This document shows, one piece after another, positions 60,662-64,000 of a DNA stretch of 64,000 nt. Source of the DNA: Sulfidibacter corallicola. GTDB taxonomy: Bacteria > Acidobacteriota > Holophagae > Acanthopleuribacterales > Acanthopleuribacteraceae. Position 1 is the stretch's first letter. Every line of letters starts with the position of its first letter. The notes beneath the pieces were generated by a model, which made no database searches, was not told where the DNA came from, and saw nothing but the letters and a program-made list of their open reading frames with translations. The stretch is taken from the NCBI RefSeq assembly GCF_017498545.1, contig NZ_CP071793.1:3861501-3925500 (forward strand), given 5' to 3'. A program made the translations under genes and the position numbers.

Positions 60662-61894
60662 TCATCGAGTCGCGGTCTCGGGCATCAGCTCCCGCCGTTC
60701 CTGAAGATAACGCATCAGCCGGGGACCCAGCACACGCCGCCGTGCCGTTTGGATCTGGCGACGCTTGTAGGCATCGTGACTGGCGGGTCCGGAAATCGAC
60801 GCCTCGTAGGAGTGCCGATCCATGAGCTGAATTTCGTAATCGAAATAGAAGGCCAGCTCTTTCTCGATGTACCCGATGTCCCCCAATCCACGCGACCCGT
60901 CGATCATCTCACCCGCCACTCTCTTCAGCGCCTCCATCTGCTGATACAGCGGATTGGGCACGCGGACCATCTTGCGAACCGTCACCTGGATCGATTGATA
61001 GTGAATCGAGGAGTGCGGGTTGTCCTTGTGCGGACCGGTCTCGAACAGGAGCTCCATTTCCTCGTCCATCTTGCGGAAGACTTCGAGTGGATAGTCGCCG
61101 GAGCGTTCCAGCAGGGGTCGGAACCGATTGAACACCCGTTTGGCATGACTCAGATCGAGCAGGTTGTTCTTGCTGCGAAACGGCTTCACGTTGGTCACGG
61201 AAATCTGATGGCTCTTGTACAACAACTTGAGCGCGAACAGCGCCTCGGTTTTGGTGTTGAACACCAGCCTCATGCCCAGGTGATCGTAGATGTCGGAAGC
61301 CACGTAACTGGGCTTTTGCAGCAGTTTCAACAGAATGCTCGTGCGCCCCTTGTTGCGCTTGCGCTGGAAATCGTGAAGCGGCAGGCTCATGCGACCGTCG
61401 GTCAAAAAATGTTTGGTTCCGTCGTGTTCGATCAGGCGATCCCAGGCATCGAAAATCTGCCCCCGAATGGTATCGAAATATTTCAATTTGAAATCGTGAT
61501 CGATGTGGAAGATCCCATGCATGACCTTCAACACGGCACAGGACCACTGTTGTCGGGCGTTCGACTTGTTCAGGTAGTTGGAGGAGAACACCAACAGGTC
61601 CAGGAAACTCTCGGGTTCGCGCACTTCGATGGGAAAGAGCTCGCGCTCGTCCTCTTCGAGAAAATATTTATCGATAAACTCGATGGCCTCGCGATGCGCG
61701 CGGGCGATTTCCTGGACGGCGGCCGGGTCGCGGGTGTTGAACCCGTATTCACGAGCGAATTGCTCGGCCTCCGCCCGTGTTCGAATCGCCAAACTGCCCA
61801 TATCGATCGCAGAAACGCCAGTCACGATGGCGTTGAGTTGCGACCAATTGATGGAAATTTTATTGTTCTTGTCTTTGATCCGTTCTTTGATCAA
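60662..61894 (-). CDS. TIGR04552-like protein with RelA/SpoT-type synthetase resemblance
   Basis: This 410-residue protein matches by eye the TIGR04552-type family found in Myxococcota and relatives. The N-terminal part is helical. The middle (RNKGRTSILLKLLQKP...DIYDHLGMRLVF) follows the RelA/SpoT synthetase pattern (basic 'R.K..YSI..K' then D-x-x-G-x-R). Then HYQSIQVTV corresponds to the conserved 'IH..V' part and FDYEIQLMDRHSYEASISG...HDAYK to 'EVQIRT..M....E.....H..YK'. The HD hydrolase is missing. The start is TTG at 61894 with GAAGG upstream. It could be a small alarmone-type synthetase or a degenerate relative. Confidence 0.75.
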   Translation of the reverse strand: MIKERIKDKNNKISINWSQLNAIVTGVSAIDMGSLAIRTRAEAEQFAREYGFNTRDPAAVQEIARAHREAIEFIDKYFLEEDERELFPIEVREPESFLDLLVFSSNYLNKSNARQQWSCAVLKVMHGIFHIDHDFKLKYFDTIRGQIFDAWDRLIEHDGTKHFLTDGRMSLPLHDFQRKRNKGRTSILLKLLQKPSYVASDIYDHLGMRLVFNTKTEALFALKLLYKSHQISVTNVKPFRSKNNLLDLSHAKRVFNRFRPLLERSGDYPLEVFRKMDEEMELLFETGPHKDNPHSSIHYQSIQVTVRKMVRVPNPLYQQMEALKRVAGEMIDGSRGLGDIGYIEKELAFYFDYEIQLMDRHSYEASISGPASHDAYKRRQIQTARRRVLGPRLMRYLQERRELMPETATR

Positions 61895-62144
61895 TCAATT
61901 GCACCTTCATTGAACATAACGCGCCCAGGGAAAAGCCTTCCCGTCGACACGACCTCTTAGGCAGCTCTGCACGATCACGATTCAGGAAAAGAAACAACCC
62001 GCGAACGTCAAAAAGAGCCGGCGCTTAAATGATTTTCGAAAACAAAAAAATCCAAAAGGTTAACCATTATACCTCATTTCGCCTCTAATTCGGCGGTTCT
62101 TCCCGACCATTACGACATATTTCAATCGGGCCGTTTGGTCTCGA

Positions 62145-62957
62145 TCAGTGGGCGGCGCCCAGTTCCCGCTTGATATCGCGCAGCTTGGCTTGAACGCGTC
62201 GCGTGTTTTGCGGGCCCATGCGAATGAAGGCTTTTTCCAGGGGCGTGAGCCCTTCCAGATTGGGATCGGCAAATATAAAGATGCCGCCGCTGCCGATCAA
62301 CTCGATCGGGCCTTCGGGAACTTGAACGCGAACGATTTGCTCGTAGATGTGGTCGAACTTCTCACCGCGAGCCTGATCTAAATTACCCAGCTCGTTGTAG
62401 GCCTCGTCGAAGACCGGCCCCAACTTTTGGTAGTAAGCGGCCAGGGTGTCACTGCTGAGGCTTTCCAATGCCGTGATCATGGGATCGTAGCGAAGGTAGT
62501 TGTCGGCGGCCAAATAGGTTTTGCCGTCCTCGCCCTTTTCGATCTTGAACCCGCCTTCCGGTCGCAAAAAATGGAGCTGCTTGCCGGGATTGCGGCTCAG
62601 GGACATCAGCTCGACCGCGGTCGACGCTTTGCGAATGAGGTGATCGGCCGCAAGCATGCGATCCACGACCCCGTTCTTCCCGGTGAATTCGGTGCGCAAA
62701 TACTCGTCGCTCGCGTCCAGGGCGGGAACCGGACCGGGCAGGGTCTCTTCGGCTTGTGTGCCTTCTTCGGTCGGGGTCTCCGGAGCCTCCTCCGTTCGGG
62801 AACGGTCCTTGGGTTGCGGGGTCGAGGTTTCTTCCGTTTCGACTCGGGTCTCCTGCATTTCCGGCTCCTCGTTGGATCGCCAGACGTAAAGTCCGCCCAG
62901 AACGGCCAGGGCCACGACCAAGATCGCCATCATTCCCTTGAAGGCAGTTGAAGACAT
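62145..62957 (-). CDS. DUF3014 family protein
   Basis: This 270-residue protein has an N-terminal membrane helix (AILVVALAVLGGLYVW), then a low-complexity Glu/Thr/Pro-rich linker (about 30-75). The DUF3014 domain (about 80-270) shows LDASDEYLRTE, HLIRKASTAVELMSL, the 'LHFLRPEGGF', NYLRYDPMITALESL and VPEGPIELI parts, and ends RMGPQNTRRVQAKLRDI, the strongest conserved stretch. It would sit in the envelope with the domain outside. AAGGAG is 6 nt upstream. No function is established for the family. Confidence 0.85.
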   Translation of the reverse strand: MSSTAFKGMMAILVVALAVLGGLYVWRSNEEPEMQETRVETEETSTPQPKDRSRTEEAPETPTEEGTQAEETLPGPVPALDASDEYLRTEFTGKNGVVDRMLAADHLIRKASTAVELMSLSRNPGKQLHFLRPEGGFKIEKGEDGKTYLAADNYLRYDPMITALESLSSDTLAAYYQKLGPVFDEAYNELGNLDQARGEKFDHIYEQIVRVQVPEGPIELIGSGGIFIFADPNLEGLTPLEKAFIRMGPQNTRRVQAKLRDIKRELGAAH

Positions 62958-63163
62958 ACACGGCTCCTTTTCTGATCCCGCCCCGGCGCCATTCTTTCCG
63001 TCGCGCGGATCGGCGACAGGGGCGATGGACCGGATTCATTCGGATCACTTGCTTCATTTAGTTTAACTTATACGTGAGATCGGTGCGAGCCGGCTACCGA
63101 TGTGAATGACATCGGGCACGGTTTGCCGAATCCCAACATCTTCAGACCCAAGGATTGCCCATC

Positions 63164-64000
63164 TTGATTCGACCCTCGTCACGAACGCTGTCTGTCGGCT
63201 ATGTGGCGGCCTGCATCTGCTTCAGCGGTTTCTTTTCGCAACCGTTCACGGGCCCCAAGATCGCGGCCCTGTCGCTGCTGATGCTTCCGTTGCACGGCCA
63301 ACCCCGTGCCTGGTCTCGACCGGTATGCGTCATCCTGGCGCTATTACTGGGTTGGTCCTGGCTCGATTTCCGGATCGCGGGACATGCCGTCGATACCCTT
63401 CACGGACTGCTGCCCTGGTTCTTCGTGGCTTGGGTTTGTTGGGCCGTCCTACCGTCCCGGGCAGCGGAACGGGCGGCCTTCGGTTGCGGTTTGCGATGGG
63501 TTGCGCTGGTTTCGGCGGGATGGCTGATCCTCTTTCGTCTCGTTTCGTTGCTGGTCCCGACCGCGGCATCCGGCCTGCCCTGGATTTGGGGTCCGGGCGG
63601 TTTCTGGGGCAATCCCAATTTCAGCGCCCATGTCTCGCTCCTGGGTCTCTGCCTCGGCACCTGGCGACGTGACCGCTGGGACGCGGCGGCCCAGGCGATG
63701 ATCGCGGTGGCCATATTCCTGTCCTACAGTCGCGCCGCCGCGATGGCCGTGATCCTTTGGTTCGGCTGGTCCCTTTGGCGGACGGGACACACCCGATCCG
63801 AACGATCTCATCTCGGCATCGCGGTCTGTTTGGGTGGGTTGGCGATCGCGATCTTTCTTACGGCTCCCTTTTGGAATACCGCGATTCGTTATCTCGAGGC
63901 TCCCGACGTCTACGTGTCGGAGCTGACCGAACAGCCGCCACTCTTGGCCGATCGAGACCCCTGGTTCCAGGCCAAGGGGGCCGGCTTGGTGGGACGGCAC
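63164..64000 (+). CDS. O-antigen-ligase-like membrane protein (N-terminal part, runs off the window)
   Basis: A frame open from TTG 63164 to the end of the window encodes at least 279 residues of mostly hydrophobic, Trp-rich sequence with about 7-8 predicted membrane helices. The motif GNPNFSAHVSLLGLCLGTW and FLSYSRAA fit the Wzy/WaaL-type O-antigen ligase family (Wzy_C). The start is TTG with AAGGA about 9 nt upstream. The missing C-terminus should hold the large periplasmic loop with the catalytic residues. No other polysaccharide gene is visible yet. Confidence 0.75.
   Translation, partial: MIRPSSRTLSVGYVAACICFSGFFSQPFTGPKIAALSLLMLPLHGQPRAWSRPVCVILALLLGWSWLDFRIAGHAVDTLHGLLPWFFVAWVCWAVLPSRAAERAAFGCGLRWVALVSAGWLILFRLVSLLVPTAASGLPWIWGPGGFWGNPNFSAHVSLLGLCLGTWRRDRWDAAAQAMIAVAIFLSYSRAAAMAVILWFGWSLWRTGHTRSERSHLGIAVCLGGLAIAIFLTAPFWNTAIRYLEAPDVYVSELTEQPPLLADRDPWFQAKGAGLVGRH

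Overview
This is a window of about 60% G+C bacterial chromosome with densely packed genes on both strands and many TTG/GTG starts behind good GGAGG-type ribosome binding sites. The mix points to a predatory- or social-type Gram-negative lineage, either Acidobacteriota (Holophagae/Acanthopleuribacter-like) or Myxococcota. It includes several Ser/Thr kinases with TPR tails, an MJ0042-type zinc-ribbon protein, a HEAT-CheY fusion, DUF3014 and TIGR04552-like proteins, an MXAN_5187-like protein, PilZ and STAS domains, and a dockerin-ended exoprotein. I favour Acidobacteriota, but placement is by inference only. I saw no rRNA, tRNA or CRISPR array.

Layout. 0.4-4.2 kb: two convergent Ser/Thr kinases. 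4.8-10.3 kb: a leftward run of frr, pyrH, ychF, a cyclic-nucleotide-binding protein, a small membrane coiled-coil protein, a CheY-like receiver and moeA. 11-18 kb: a repeat-rich zinc-ribbon protein, an MXAN_5187-like protein, an unexported metal-receptor-like protein, a lipoprotein cytochrome c, an MFS transporter and ettA. 18.2-22.1 kb: a mobile/repeat zone with an IS110-family element, then an IS1182-family element lying inside a nested inverted mosaic of REP-like palindromes. 22.2-27.6 kb: sdaA, metE with a clear cobalamin riboswitch, and an NAD-type isocitrate dehydrogenase. 27.8-31.5 kb: two exported von Willebrand A proteins. 31.7-32.75 kb: an operon of three small beta-rich proteins of unknown function. 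32.95-33.86 kb: a 440-bp tandem duplication built of REP-like elements. 33.9-38.6 kb: a pseudokinase-TPR-C2 membrane protein and a divergent small protein. 38.9-41.6 kb: argG-argH. 41.8-45.9 kb: PilZ, HEAT-REC and alpha/beta-hydrolase proteins. 45.9-50.2 kb: a giant ATPase that appears to carry the two universal BREX parts (BrxC/PglY-like ATPase and PglZ-like phosphatase) in one chain. 50.3-53.4 kb: a TPR protein, a sigma-54-type regulator and an unknown protein. 54.1-57.0 kb: a large exported dockerin-ended protein. 57.4-60.1 kb: rpsO-pnp. 60.2-63.0 kb: STAS, a RelA/SpoT-like TIGR04552 protein and DUF3014. 63.2 kb to the end: the start of an O-antigen-ligase-like membrane protein that runs out of the window.

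How it fits together. Housekeeping genes (translation, arginine, methionine, molybdopterin, RNA decay) are interleaved with signalling genes (kinases, receiver, PilZ, STAS, cNMP, sigma-54 activator). The most interesting candidates are the ATPase/PglZ-like fusion, the three-gene small-protein operon, the pseudokinase-C2 protein, the RelA/SpoT-like protein, and the REP-mosaic repeats that host an IS1182 element.
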